Source: Pseudomonas marginalis
Lineage (GTDB): Bacteria > Pseudomonadota > Gammaproteobacteria > Pseudomonadales > Pseudomonadaceae
DNA: 34,371 nt
Assembly: GCF_001645105.1 (NCBI RefSeq)
Contig: NZ_LKEG01000042.1
Location: forward strand, 289,619 to 323,989
Direction of reading: 5' to 3'
Part shown: piece by piece, positions 1 to 7,492 of the stretch
Layout of the letters: each line of letters starts with the position of its first letter
Position numbering within the stretch: the stretch's first letter is position 1
Translations under genes and position numbers: made by a program
The notes under the pieces: model-generated
Told to the model about the DNA's origin: nothing
Database searches by the model: none
Seen by the model: only the letters and a program-made list of their open reading frames with translations

Positions 1-1504
1 CCAGCTCATTCAGGCAGCGAGTGGCGAGCAATTCGCTGGCGGCGTTGATGTCCGGGGCGAAGAAGCGGTCCTTGTCGTAGAACGCCACTTTGTCGCGCAA
101 AATCCCACGCGCTTTTTCCAGCTTCGGTGAGGTTTTCAGACCTTCGCGCAGGTCCAGGCCCTGGCACGCGGCCAGCCACTCCACGGCGAGAATGCCACGA
201 GTGTTCTCGGCCATTTCCCACAGGCGTTTGCCGGCAGCCGGGGCCATCGACACATGGTCTTCCTGGTTGGCGGAAGTCGGCAGGCTGTCGACGCTATGGG
301 GATGAGCCAGCGCCTTGTTCTCGCTGGCGAGTGCGGCGGCGGTCACTTGGGCGATCATGAAACCGGAATTCACCCCGCCATTGCCGACCAGGAACGGCGG
401 CAGTTGCGACATGTGCTTGTCCATCATCAGCGAGATACGACGCTCGCTCAGGGAACCGATTTCGGCAATGGCCAGCGCCATGTTGTCGGCAGCCATGGCC
501 ACGGGCTCGGCGTGGAAGTTGCCGCCGGAAATCACGTCGCCTTCAGCGGCGAACACCAGCGGGTTATCCGACACCGCGTTGGCTTCGACCACCAGCACTT
601 CAGCAGCCTGGCGGAACTGGGTCAGGCACGCGCCCATGACTTGTGGCTGGCAGCGCAGGGAGTACGGGTCCTGGACCTTGTCGCAGTTCTGGTGCGACTG
701 GGACACCTGGCTGCTTTCACCCAGCAGGTCGCGATAGGCCGCAGCGGAATCGATCTGGCCGCGTTGGCCGCGAGCCGCGTGGATGCGCGCATCGAACGGC
801 GAACGCGAACCCAGCACCGCCTCCACGGTGAGGCCGCCGCAGGCCAGGGCGCCGGCGAACAAGTCTTCGCCTTCGAACAGGCCACGCAGGGCATAGGCGG
901 TGGACACCTGGGTGCCGTTGAGCAGCGCCAGGCCTTCCTTGGCGGCGAGGGTCAGCGGCGTCAGGCCCGCGACTTTCAACGCTTCGGTCGCTTCCAGCCA
1001 TTCGCCTTTGTAACGCGCCTTGCCTTCGCCGAGCAGCACCAGGGACATGTGCGCCAGCGGCGCCAGGTCGCCGGAAGCGCCGACCGAACCTTTCAACGGG
1101 ATGTGCGGGTACACCTCGGCGTTGATCAGCGCGATCAGCCCGTCGATCACCTGGCGGCGGATCCCGGAGAACCCACGGCTCAGGCTGTTGACCTTGAGCA
1201 CCATGACCAGTCGCACCAGTGCATCGCTGATCGGCTCACCGACGCCGGCGGCGTGGGACAGCACCAGCGAACGCTGGAGGTTTTCCAGGTCTTCGCTGGC
1301 GATGCGGGTCGAGGCCAGCAGGCCAAAACCGGTGTTGATGCCGTAGGCGGTGCGGTTCTCGGCGAGAATCTGCTCCACGCAGGCCACACTGGCTTCGATC
1401 TGCGCCGTGGCGCTGTCATCCAGGCGCAGGGTTACCGGCTGCTGGTAGATGGCGCGCAGTTGGGCAAGGCTCAGCTGGCCTGGAATCAGGTTTAGCGCAG
1501 TCAC
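1..1504 (-). CDS. hutH2: Histidine ammonia-lyase (canonical), 3' end cut by window edge
   Basis: Deaminates L-histidine to urocanate, the first step of the hut pathway, in the cytoplasm. The window edge removes only the last residues; the visible C-terminal part (YDKDRFFAPDI) is typical of the family. The MIO-forming tripeptide Ala-Ser-Gly lies at residues 143-145 inside GSVGASGDLAPLAHM, so the enzyme should be active. Start choice: an ATG at 1508-1510 sits only one base from the AGGAG ribosome binding site, whereas the in-frame GTG at 1502-1504 has 7-base spacing and places the MIO triad near its usual number (142-144 in P. putida). I prefer GTG. It lies 39 bases downstream of the paralogue hutH1 on the same strand, so the two are probably co-transcribed. 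The name follows the SBW25 convention from memory. Confidence 0.95.
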   Translation of the reverse strand, partial: MTALNLIPGQLSLAQLRAIYQQPVTLRLDDSATAQIEASVACVEQILAENRTAYGINTGFGLLASTRIASEDLENLQRSLVLSHAAGVGEPISDALVRLVMVLKVNSLSRGFSGIRRQVIDGLIALINAEVYPHIPLKGSVGASGDLAPLAHMSLVLLGEGKARYKGEWLEATEALKVAGLTPLTLAAKEGLALLNGTQVSTAYALRGLFEGEDLFAGALACGGLTVEAVLGSRSPFDARIHAARGQRGQIDSAAAYRDLLGESSQVSQSHQNCDKVQDPYSLRCQPQVMGACLTQFRQAAEVLVVEANAVSDNPLVFAAEGDVISGGNFHAEPVAMAADNMALAIAEIGSLSERRISLMMDKHMSQLPPFLVGNGGVNSGFMIAQVTAAALASENKALAHPHSVDSLPTSANQEDHVSMAPAAGKRLWEMAENTRGILAVEWLAACQGLDLREGLKTSPKLEKARGILRDKVAFYDKDRFFAPDINAASELLATRCLNEL

Positions 1505-1543
1505 ATTCATACTCCTTGTGAATTGTTCTTTTTGAATAAGTCT

Positions 1544-3052
1544 TCAGTGCAAATTGGGTAATGCGGTGTCTTTGAGCACCTGGGCAGCCGCCGCAATGTC
1601 CGGCGCCAGCCAGCGGTCCTGTTCATAGGCCGGCACCACTTCACGCAACAGGCGCCAGGCGCGGTCGGTGCCCACGCCGAAGTGCTGGTCTTTCAAAAAT
1701 TCGAACGCCTGGGCCGCCAGCAAATACTCGATGGCGAGGATCTGAGTGACGTTGGCCAATACCTGATGCAGCTTGAGCGCGGCATTGGTGCCCATGCTCA
1801 GGTGGTCTTCCTGCAGGCCCGAGGTGACGAAGTTGTCGAGCACCGCCGGTTGCGCCAGTTGGCGGTTTTGCCCACACAGTGAAGCGGCGACGTACTGCAC
1901 AATCATCATCCCGGAGTTGACCCCGGGGTTGCTCACCAGGAACGCCGGCAGGCCGCTGACGTGCGGGTTGATCAGGCGATCCAGGCGGCGTTCGGCCACT
2001 GAGCCGATTTCAGCCATGGCAATCGCCAGCATGTCCGCCGCCAACGCCACGGATTGCCCATGCGGGTTGGCCTGGGACACCACGCGATAGTTGTCCGGTG
2101 TGCCGAGCACCAACGGGTTATCGGTGGCGCTGTTGAGTTCGGTCTCGATTTGACGGGTGGCGTGCGCCACCTGGTCGCGCGCCGCACCGTGGATCTGCGG
2201 GATCGAGCGGATGCTCAGGGCGTCCTGGGTGCGAATGCCTTTGCTGCTGGCGATCACTTCGCTGCCATCGAGCAAGGCGCGCAGGTTCATCCCCACGTGC
2301 TGCATGCCAGGGTGCGGCTTGAGCGCGATGATTTCTTCATCGAACGCATCGATCTGCCCGCGCTGGGCTTCGAAACTCATGGCGCCGATCACGTCGGCCC
2401 ATTGCAGCAAGTGATGCGCATCAGCCAGGGCCAGGCAGCTCAGGCCGGTCATGCACGGCGTGCCGTTGACCAGGCACAGGCCGTCCTTGGCGCCGAGCAC
2501 CACCGGCTGCAAGCCTTCCGCACTTAATGCCTCTTGAGCGGGAACGATCTGACCGCGGTAACTCACATTGCCCACACCCAGCAAGGCCACGCCGACGTGG
2601 GCCATATGGGTCAGGTAACCCACTGAGCCCTGGGAGGGCACTTGCGGCGTAATGCCGTGGTTGAGCAGCGCCAGCAGCGAGTGCACCACTTGCGGATGCA
2701 GGCCGGATTTGCCATGGCTGTAGTTGATGATGGCCGCGCAGATGATTGCGCGGGTCTGCTCGTCGCTCAATGCCGGGCCGACGCCGCAGGCATGGCTGAG
2801 CAAGGTGTTGCGCGACAGCTGGCTGAGTTGCTCGCCCTTGAGCGATACATTGCACAGCGCGCCCAGGCCGGTGTTCACGCCATAGGCGCGCTCACCGCGG
2901 GTGACGATGCGCTGCACGATGGCCTGGGCGTTGTCGATGCGCGCCCAGGCCTGGCCCGAGAGCTCGAGCACCGCGCCGTGGCGGGCGACGGCGACTACGT
3001 CCTGCCAGCGCAATGGCGTATCGGCGAGGGTGATTGTTGTTGCCTGGGACAT
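1544..3052 (-). CDS. hutH1: HAL/PAL-family ammonia-lyase paralogue lacking the MIO tripeptide
   Basis: 502 residues, full length for the aromatic amino acid lyase family (PF00221). Several active-site positions are kept: Tyr57, His87, Asn196, Gln276, Arg282 and Glu415 line up with P. putida HutH Tyr53, His83, Asn195, Gln277, Arg283 and Glu414. The catalytic core is missing: the GSVG at 142-145 runs straight into YLTHMAHVGVALLG where functional enzymes have ASGDLAPLAHMS. The offset to P. putida numbering changes from +4 before this point to +1 after it, so exactly three residues (Ala-Ser-Gly) are lost. Tyr280 is replaced by Leu279 and Phe329 by Pro330. The frame is intact, so this is not a decayed gene. 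It sits between hutV and hutH2. It could be a regulatory or structural partner of HutH2, a binding protein, or an enzyme with different chemistry. Family membership is certain; function is not. Confidence 0.9.
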   Translation of the reverse strand: MSQATTITLADTPLRWQDVVAVARHGAVLELSGQAWARIDNAQAIVQRIVTRGERAYGVNTGLGALCNVSLKGEQLSQLSRNTLLSHACGVGPALSDEQTRAIICAAIINYSHGKSGLHPQVVHSLLALLNHGITPQVPSQGSVGYLTHMAHVGVALLGVGNVSYRGQIVPAQEALSAEGLQPVVLGAKDGLCLVNGTPCMTGLSCLALADAHHLLQWADVIGAMSFEAQRGQIDAFDEEIIALKPHPGMQHVGMNLRALLDGSEVIASSKGIRTQDALSIRSIPQIHGAARDQVAHATRQIETELNSATDNPLVLGTPDNYRVVSQANPHGQSVALAADMLAIAMAEIGSVAERRLDRLINPHVSGLPAFLVSNPGVNSGMMIVQYVAASLCGQNRQLAQPAVLDNFVTSGLQEDHLSMGTNAALKLHQVLANVTQILAIEYLLAAQAFEFLKDQHFGVGTDRAWRLLREVVPAYEQDRWLAPDIAAAAQVLKDTALPNLH

Positions 3053-3090
3053 CTTCGTACTCTCTTCAATTCTTGTGCAGCCTTACCGGC

Positions 3091-3163
3091 CCTATCGGGG
3101 GCAAGCCCCCTCCCACATTTGGAATGCATTCCCCTGTGGGAGGGGGCTTGCCCCCGATAAGGC
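3091..3163. repeat. REP pair in reversed orientation, long hairpin between hutV and hutH1
   Basis: Two near-perfect REP arms, ATCGGGGGCAAGCCCCCTCC and its reverse complement, flank a short loop that itself contains the palindrome GGAATGCATTCC. The arm order is the reverse of the other REPINs in this window, which begin with GTGGGAGG and end with CCTCCCAC. On the hut transcript this would be a very stable hairpin between hutV (stop at 3189) and hutH1 (start at 3052). It may protect upstream mRNA or damp expression of the downstream lyases. Confidence 0.9.
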
Positions 3164-3188
3164 CATCAGCCTCACCAACAAATCCAGG

Positions 3189-4013
3189 TCAGACCACCGC
3201 CACCCGCCGCTGAACAAACCGATCCACATACTCATCCGCCGGCGAATGCAGGATCTCCCGAGGCGTGCCGACCTGGATCAGCTTGCCGTCCTTGAGGATC
3301 GCAATGCGGTTGCCGATGCGCACGGCCTCGTCGAGGTCGTGGGTGATAAATACGATGGTTTTGTGCAGGGTCTTTTGCAGCTCCAGCAACTGGTCCTGCA
3401 TCTCGGCGCGGATCAGCGGGTCGAGGGCGCTGAAGGCTTCGTCCATCAGGATAATGTCGGTGTCGGCCGCCAGTGCGCGAGCCAGGCCCACACGCTGGCG
3501 CATGCCGCCGGAAAGCTGGTGCGGGTATTTGTTTTCGTAGCCCTTGAGGCCCACGGTTTCGATCCAGTGCAGGGCGCGTTCGGCGCACACCTGCTTGGTT
3601 TCACCACGCACCTTGAGGCCGTAGGCGACGTTGTCGAGCACGCTCTTGTGGGGCAGCAGGCCGAAGCTCTGGAACACCATGCTGATCTTGTGCCGGCGGA
3701 ATTGGCGCAGGGCTTCCATGTCCAGTTGCAGGATGTCTTCGCCGTCCACCAGGATCGCGCCGCTGGTCGGGTCGATCAAGCGATTGAAGTGGCGCACCAA
3801 GGTGGATTTGCCCGAGCCCGACAGGCCCATGATCACGAAGATCTCACCGGTGCCGATGCTCAGGGACAGGTCGTTCACGCCGACCACACAACCGGTCTCG
3901 GCCAGTACCTGATCCTTGGTCTTGCCCTGCCCGACCATGGCCAGCGCATCTTTGGAGCGCGCGCCGAAGATCTTGAAGACGTTTTTAACTTCGATTTTGC
4001 TGACAGTAGTCAT
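3189..4013 (-). CDS. hutV: ABC transporter ATP-binding protein of the hut uptake system
   Basis: 274-residue ATPase of the ProV/OpuAA type that powers the HutX-HutW uptake system at the inner membrane. Walker A GLSGSGKST lies at 63-71, the ABC signature LSGGMRQR at 167-174 and Walker B IILMDE at 187-192, followed by the D-loop SALDP. It ends soon after the nucleotide-binding domain and lacks the C-terminal CBS domains of osmotically regulated ProV (about 400 residues), which suggests nutrient rather than osmolyte uptake. Its ATG overlaps the hutW stop by four bases (4010-4013), so translation is probably coupled. The probable substrate is histidine, inferred from operon position and the SBW25 parallel. 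Confidence 0.92.
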   Translation of the reverse strand: MTTVSKIEVKNVFKIFGARSKDALAMVGQGKTKDQVLAETGCVVGVNDLSLSIGTGEIFVIMGLSGSGKSTLVRHFNRLIDPTSGAILVDGEDILQLDMEALRQFRRHKISMVFQSFGLLPHKSVLDNVAYGLKVRGETKQVCAERALHWIETVGLKGYENKYPHQLSGGMRQRVGLARALAADTDIILMDEAFSALDPLIRAEMQDQLLELQKTLHKTIVFITHDLDEAVRIGNRIAILKDGKLIQVGTPREILHSPADEYVDRFVQRRVAVV

Positions 4014-4861
4014 TTGCTCGCCTCGTGTCGTGGACGACCATAGGCCTGGGTAATGCGGTCGATGACCACGGCGAGAATCACGATCGCCAGCCCGGCTTCG
4101 AGGCCTCGGCCAACGTTGAGGGTCTGGATGCCGACGAGCACGTCTTCACCCAAGCCACGGGCGCCGATCATCGAGGCGATCACCACCATCGACAGCGCCA
4201 TCATGGTGGTCTGGTTGATACCGGCCATGATGCTCGGCAACGCCAGCGGCAGCTGCACGCCGAACAGTTGCTGCCAGCGGTTGGCACCAAAGGCGTTGAT
4301 CGCTTCCATGACTTCGCCGTCAACTTGGCGAATGCCCAGGTCGGTGAGGCGGATCAGCGGCGGCGCGGCGTAGATCACCGTGGCAAAAATCGCCGGGACC
4401 TTGCCCAGGCCGAACAGCATCAGCACCGGGATCAGGTACACGAAGCTGGGCATGGTCTGCATGATGTCGAGCAACGGCATCAGCACCGAACGCAGGCGAT
4501 TGCTGCGCGCCGACAGAATGCCCAACGGAATGCCAATCAGCACCGAGATCACCGTGGCGACCATCATCAGCGCCAGGGTTTGCATCAGCTTGTCCCACAG
4601 GCCAACCGCGCCCACCAGGAACAGCAAACCGACGATCACCGCCGTGGTCACCACCTTGCGGGTGGCGTGCCAGGCAACCGCGCCGACGATGGCCAGCATC
4701 AGCCACCAGGGGGCTGCGCGCAGCAACCCTTCCAGATTGACGATGGCCCATAGCAGGGTGTCGGAGATGTGCCGGAACACATCGCCGTAGTTGGTGACCA
4801 GTGAGTCCACCCAACCGTTGACCCAGTCGGCGATGGAAAACGTAAAACTCTCAGGAAACAT
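4010..4861 (-). CDS. hutW: ABC transporter permease of the hut uptake system
   Basis: 283-residue ProW-type permease with several hydrophobic segments. The EAA loop that contacts the ATPase is visible as AINAFGANRWQQLFGVQLP in the C-terminal half. It forms the membrane channel with HutV and takes substrate from HutX. It overlaps hutV by four bases and is separated from upstream hutX by 71 bases that hold a stem-loop. The quaternary-amine (proline/glycine betaine) transporter family is clear; histidine specificity is inferred from context. Confidence 0.92.
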   Translation of the reverse strand: MFPESFTFSIADWVNGWVDSLVTNYGDVFRHISDTLLWAIVNLEGLLRAAPWWLMLAIVGAVAWHATRKVVTTAVIVGLLFLVGAVGLWDKLMQTLALMMVATVISVLIGIPLGILSARSNRLRSVLMPLLDIMQTMPSFVYLIPVLMLFGLGKVPAIFATVIYAAPPLIRLTDLGIRQVDGEVMEAINAFGANRWQQLFGVQLPLALPSIMAGINQTTMMALSMVVIASMIGARGLGEDVLVGIQTLNVGRGLEAGLAIVILAVVIDRITQAYGRPRHEASK

Positions 4862-4895
4862 AGCGTGCTCTCGATCCAGTGGGTTGTGGCCAGGC

Positions 4896-4923
4896 GCCCG
4901 GCTGCCCCTCAGGGTAGCCGGGC
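4896..4923. other. Intra-operon stem-loop between hutX and hutW
   Basis: GCCCGGCT and AGCCGGGC pair perfectly over 8 bp, with CCC/GGG continuing the stem inside. No T-run follows on either strand, so this is not a classical terminator. Placed just after the hutX stop (4933) and before hutW (4861), it could stabilise the 3' end of hutX mRNA or stop part of the transcription, so that the binding protein is made in excess over the membrane subunits. The effect is inferred. Confidence 0.7.
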
Positions 4924-4932
4924 ACGCTTGAC

Positions 4933-5898
4933 CTACAAGGCCGCGTCGATTTTCTTGGCTGCGTCTTCACTCACCCAGGCGTGCCAGACTTCAGGATGTT
5001 CCTTGAGGAAAATTTTCGCCAGTTTCGGCGACTCAATTCGCTCCTTGGCCATGCGACCCAGGTTCTGGTTCAGCAGGTCGATGGGCAGGTTGACCTTTTC
5101 CAGCACGGCCACCAATTCCGGGGCTTGCTCGTGGAAAGCCTTGGACAGGCCAACCTTGATGCTCACGCTTTTATCCACGCCGGGTTTTTCTTCCAGCTTG
5201 ACCAGGTCGACCTGGCCCATCAGCGGCGTGGGCGACCAGTAGTAAAACAGGATCGGCTCGCCGCGCTTGTAGCTCGACAGCACCGCCGCATCCAGCGCCG
5301 GGCCGGTGCCTGGGCGGAAGTTGGTGTAGGTGCTTTCCAGGCCGTAGCTCTTCAGCATTTCGCTGTTGTCCAGCTCGCAGGTCCAGCCGGCCGGGCAGTT
5401 GTAGAAGCGGCCCTTGGACGGCTCTTCCTGGTCCTTGAACACCGAGGCGTATTTGGCCAGGTCGGCGATATTTTTCAGGTCCGGGGCCTTGGGTTCCAAC
5501 TTGCGCTTGGCGTCGCCTTCGATCACGTAGCGCGGCACGTACCAGCCCTCGATGGCGCCGACAATCGGGGCACCGACGCCAACGACTTTGCCGGCCTTCT
5601 CGGCCTTGTTCCAGACTTCACTGCGGCCGACCCATTCTTCGGCAAACACTTGGATATCGTTGCTGCTCAGGGCGTTTTCCATGGTGATGGAGTTACCCGG
5701 CAGGCTGTCGGTTTTGCAGTCGTAGCCTTTTTCCAGCACGGTTTGCAGGATGTCGGTGAGCAACATGCCGCTTTCCCAGTTCAGGCCGGCAAATTTCACC
5801 GGTTTGCCGGATTCGCACCAGCCGGCCGCCTGGGCGCCAGCGCTGGCCAGCAAACCTGCAGAGAGCAAGGTGGCCAGCAGGGTCTTATGCATTTTCAT
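4933..5898 (-). CDS. hutX: Periplasmic substrate-binding protein of the hut ABC transporter
   Basis: OpuAC/ProX-type solute-binding protein (PF04069). The chosen start gives 321 residues and a clean Sec signal peptide (MKMHKTLLATLLSAGLLASAGAQA, cleaved near AQA-AGWC); a longer reading frame would put hydrophilic residues in front of it. GGGAG lies about 10 bases upstream. Cysteines at CESG, YDCKT, YNCPAGWTC could form disulphides in the periplasm. It delivers substrate to HutW/HutV. Presence in the hut cluster points to histidine or a related imidazole compound. Confidence 0.9.
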   Translation of the reverse strand: MKMHKTLLATLLSAGLLASAGAQAAGWCESGKPVKFAGLNWESGMLLTDILQTVLEKGYDCKTDSLPGNSITMENALSSNDIQVFAEEWVGRSEVWNKAEKAGKVVGVGAPIVGAIEGWYVPRYVIEGDAKRKLEPKAPDLKNIADLAKYASVFKDQEEPSKGRFYNCPAGWTCELDNSEMLKSYGLESTYTNFRPGTGPALDAAVLSSYKRGEPILFYYWSPTPLMGQVDLVKLEEKPGVDKSVSIKVGLSKAFHEQAPELVAVLEKVNLPIDLLNQNLGRMAKERIESPKLAKIFLKEHPEVWHAWVSEDAAKKIDAAL

Positions 5899-5967
5899 TG
5901 TTGTGACGCTCCCAATCTTGAAATGGATTACGGCAGTCAGTAGGCATCCTGCCCTGTCCACGTCCCA

Positions 5968-7413
5968 TCAGGCTTGTGCGGCCAGCCCGTTTGTTGTTGG
6001 TGTAGCGCCCTGCTCTACCGGCAGGATCAGGTGATCGGGCACTGTGCCGTGCCATTTTTTCGCACACAGGTAATACAGGGCTGCTGGCAGTACCAGACCG
6101 ATGATCCAGGAAATGTCCACGTCACCCAGCGCGGCCACCAAGGGGCCGGTGTAGAACTTGGTGGAGATGAACGGCAATTGCACCAGCACGCCGAACACAT
6201 AGACGCTGATACCGAGCAGGTTCCAGCGGCCGTAGCGACCGTTCGGGTCGGCCAGCGCCGGCACGTCATAACGCTCGCGAGTGATGCAGTAGTAGTCCAC
6301 CAGGTTGATCGCACTCCAGGGCGTAAAGAACGCCAGCAGGAACAGGATGAAAGACTTGAACGCACCGAGGAACGAGTGCTGGCCGAGCAACGCGATCAGG
6401 GTCGCGGTGCCGACGATGACCAACACGAACACCAGGCGTTGCAGGCGCGTGACCTCGAGGCGGCCACGGAAGCCGCTGATGATGGTCGCAATGCACATGA
6501 AGCTGCCGTAGGAGTTCAGCGTAGAGATGGTGACCTTGCCGAACGCGATGCTGAAGTACAGCAGCGCCGCGGTGGCACCGGTACCGCTCAAACCCACGAT
6601 GTAGGCCACTTCGTGACCGGCGAACTGCCCGTTGGACATGGCCGCGGCAAACACGCCGAGGACCATCGCCACCTGCGCGCCAATGACCGAACCGGCGCCG
6701 GCGGCGAGGAAGGTTTTCACCGAAGACGTCGCGCTCGGCAGGTAGCGTGAATAGTCCGCCACGTAAGGGCCGAAAGCGATCTGCCAGGAGGCCGCGAGCG
6801 ACACCGCCAGCAGGAAGCTGCTCCAACTGAAGTGACGGATTTGCAGGAGGGCGCCAACGTCGGTCTGGCTCACCAGGCGACTGAACAGGTAGACAAAGGC
6901 AATCACGCCAATGACGCTGGCGACGCGGCCGATGAAATGGATTACCCGGTAACCCAGCACGGTGACCAGCACAATGACACTGGCGAAGATCAGGATGCCG
7001 ACGCTGTCGCTGACCCCAAACAACTGGCCCAGCGCCTGGCCGGAAAGCACGGTGCCGGTGGCGGTGAAACCGAGGTACATCAGGCACACCAGCACGATCG
7101 GGATGGCCGCGCCGTAAACGCCGAACTGAACCCGGCTGGAGATCATCTGCGGCAGGCCAAGCTTGGGACCTTGCGCCGCATGCAGCGCCATGACACCGCC
7201 GCCGATGAGTTGACCGATCAACAGACCGATCAACGACCAGAACACATCACCGCCCAGCACCACGGCCAGGGCCCCGGTGACAATCGCGGTGATTTGCAGG
7301 TTGGCGCCCATCCATAGGGTGAACTGGCTCAACAGACGACCGTGTCTTTCCACTTCCGGGATGTAGTCGATCGAACGCCTTTCGATCAACGGGGTGGTGT
7401 CATTTGCAGCCAT
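5968..7413 (-). CDS. hutTu: NCS1-family permease, probable urocanate transporter
   Basis: Cytosine/purine/allantoin (NCS1) family transporter with about 12 hydrophobic segments. Start chosen at MAANDTTPLIE (7411-7413), which has AGAGG 9 bases upstream, giving 481 residues; a longer frame exists but lacks this support. The N-terminal region with TTPLIERRSIDYIP and TLWMGANLQ is typical of the family. It directly follows hutU. In SBW25 the permease next to hutU was, as I recall, shown to carry urocanate, while a different amino-acid permease further downstream carries histidine. Substrate assignment is therefore by position. Confidence 0.85.
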   Translation of the reverse strand: MAANDTTPLIERRSIDYIPEVERHGRLLSQFTLWMGANLQITAIVTGALAVVLGGDVFWSLIGLLIGQLIGGGVMALHAAQGPKLGLPQMISSRVQFGVYGAAIPIVLVCLMYLGFTATGTVLSGQALGQLFGVSDSVGILIFASVIVLVTVLGYRVIHFIGRVASVIGVIAFVYLFSRLVSQTDVGALLQIRHFSWSSFLLAVSLAASWQIAFGPYVADYSRYLPSATSSVKTFLAAGAGSVIGAQVAMVLGVFAAAMSNGQFAGHEVAYIVGLSGTGATAALLYFSIAFGKVTISTLNSYGSFMCIATIISGFRGRLEVTRLQRLVFVLVIVGTATLIALLGQHSFLGAFKSFILFLLAFFTPWSAINLVDYYCITRERYDVPALADPNGRYGRWNLLGISVYVFGVLVQLPFISTKFYTGPLVAALGDVDISWIIGLVLPAALYYLCAKKWHGTVPDHLILPVEQGATPTTNGLAAQA

Positions 7414-7460
7414 GTTGTTCAACCTCTGATGGATTGTTTTCTGGTTCACTGCAGATCAAA

Positions 7461-7487
7461 TGTGGGAGGGGGCTTGCCCCCTCCCAC
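7461..7487. repeat. Collapsed REP palindrome between hutU and hutTu
   Basis: GTGGGAGGGGGC-TT-GCCCCCTCCCAC is a perfect 12-bp stem with a two-base loop, lying 5 bases after the hutU stop (7493). It has the left end of one REP arm and the right end of the inverted arm with nothing between, as if the middle of a REPIN had been deleted. It may act as an mRNA-stabilising or attenuating hairpin inside the operon. Confidence 0.85.
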
Positions 7488-7492
7488 CTGGG

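Noticed and set aside
254..1495. 413-residue open frame opposite hutH2
   Set aside because: Antisense shadow: GC-rich third positions leave the opposite strand open. The composition is His/Gln/Arg/Ala-rich with no domain, while hutH2 on the other strand is unmistakable.
1508..1510. ATG as the start of hutH2
   Set aside because: Only one base from the AGGAG; the GTG two codons on has normal spacing and puts the MIO triad near its usual number. Not excluded.
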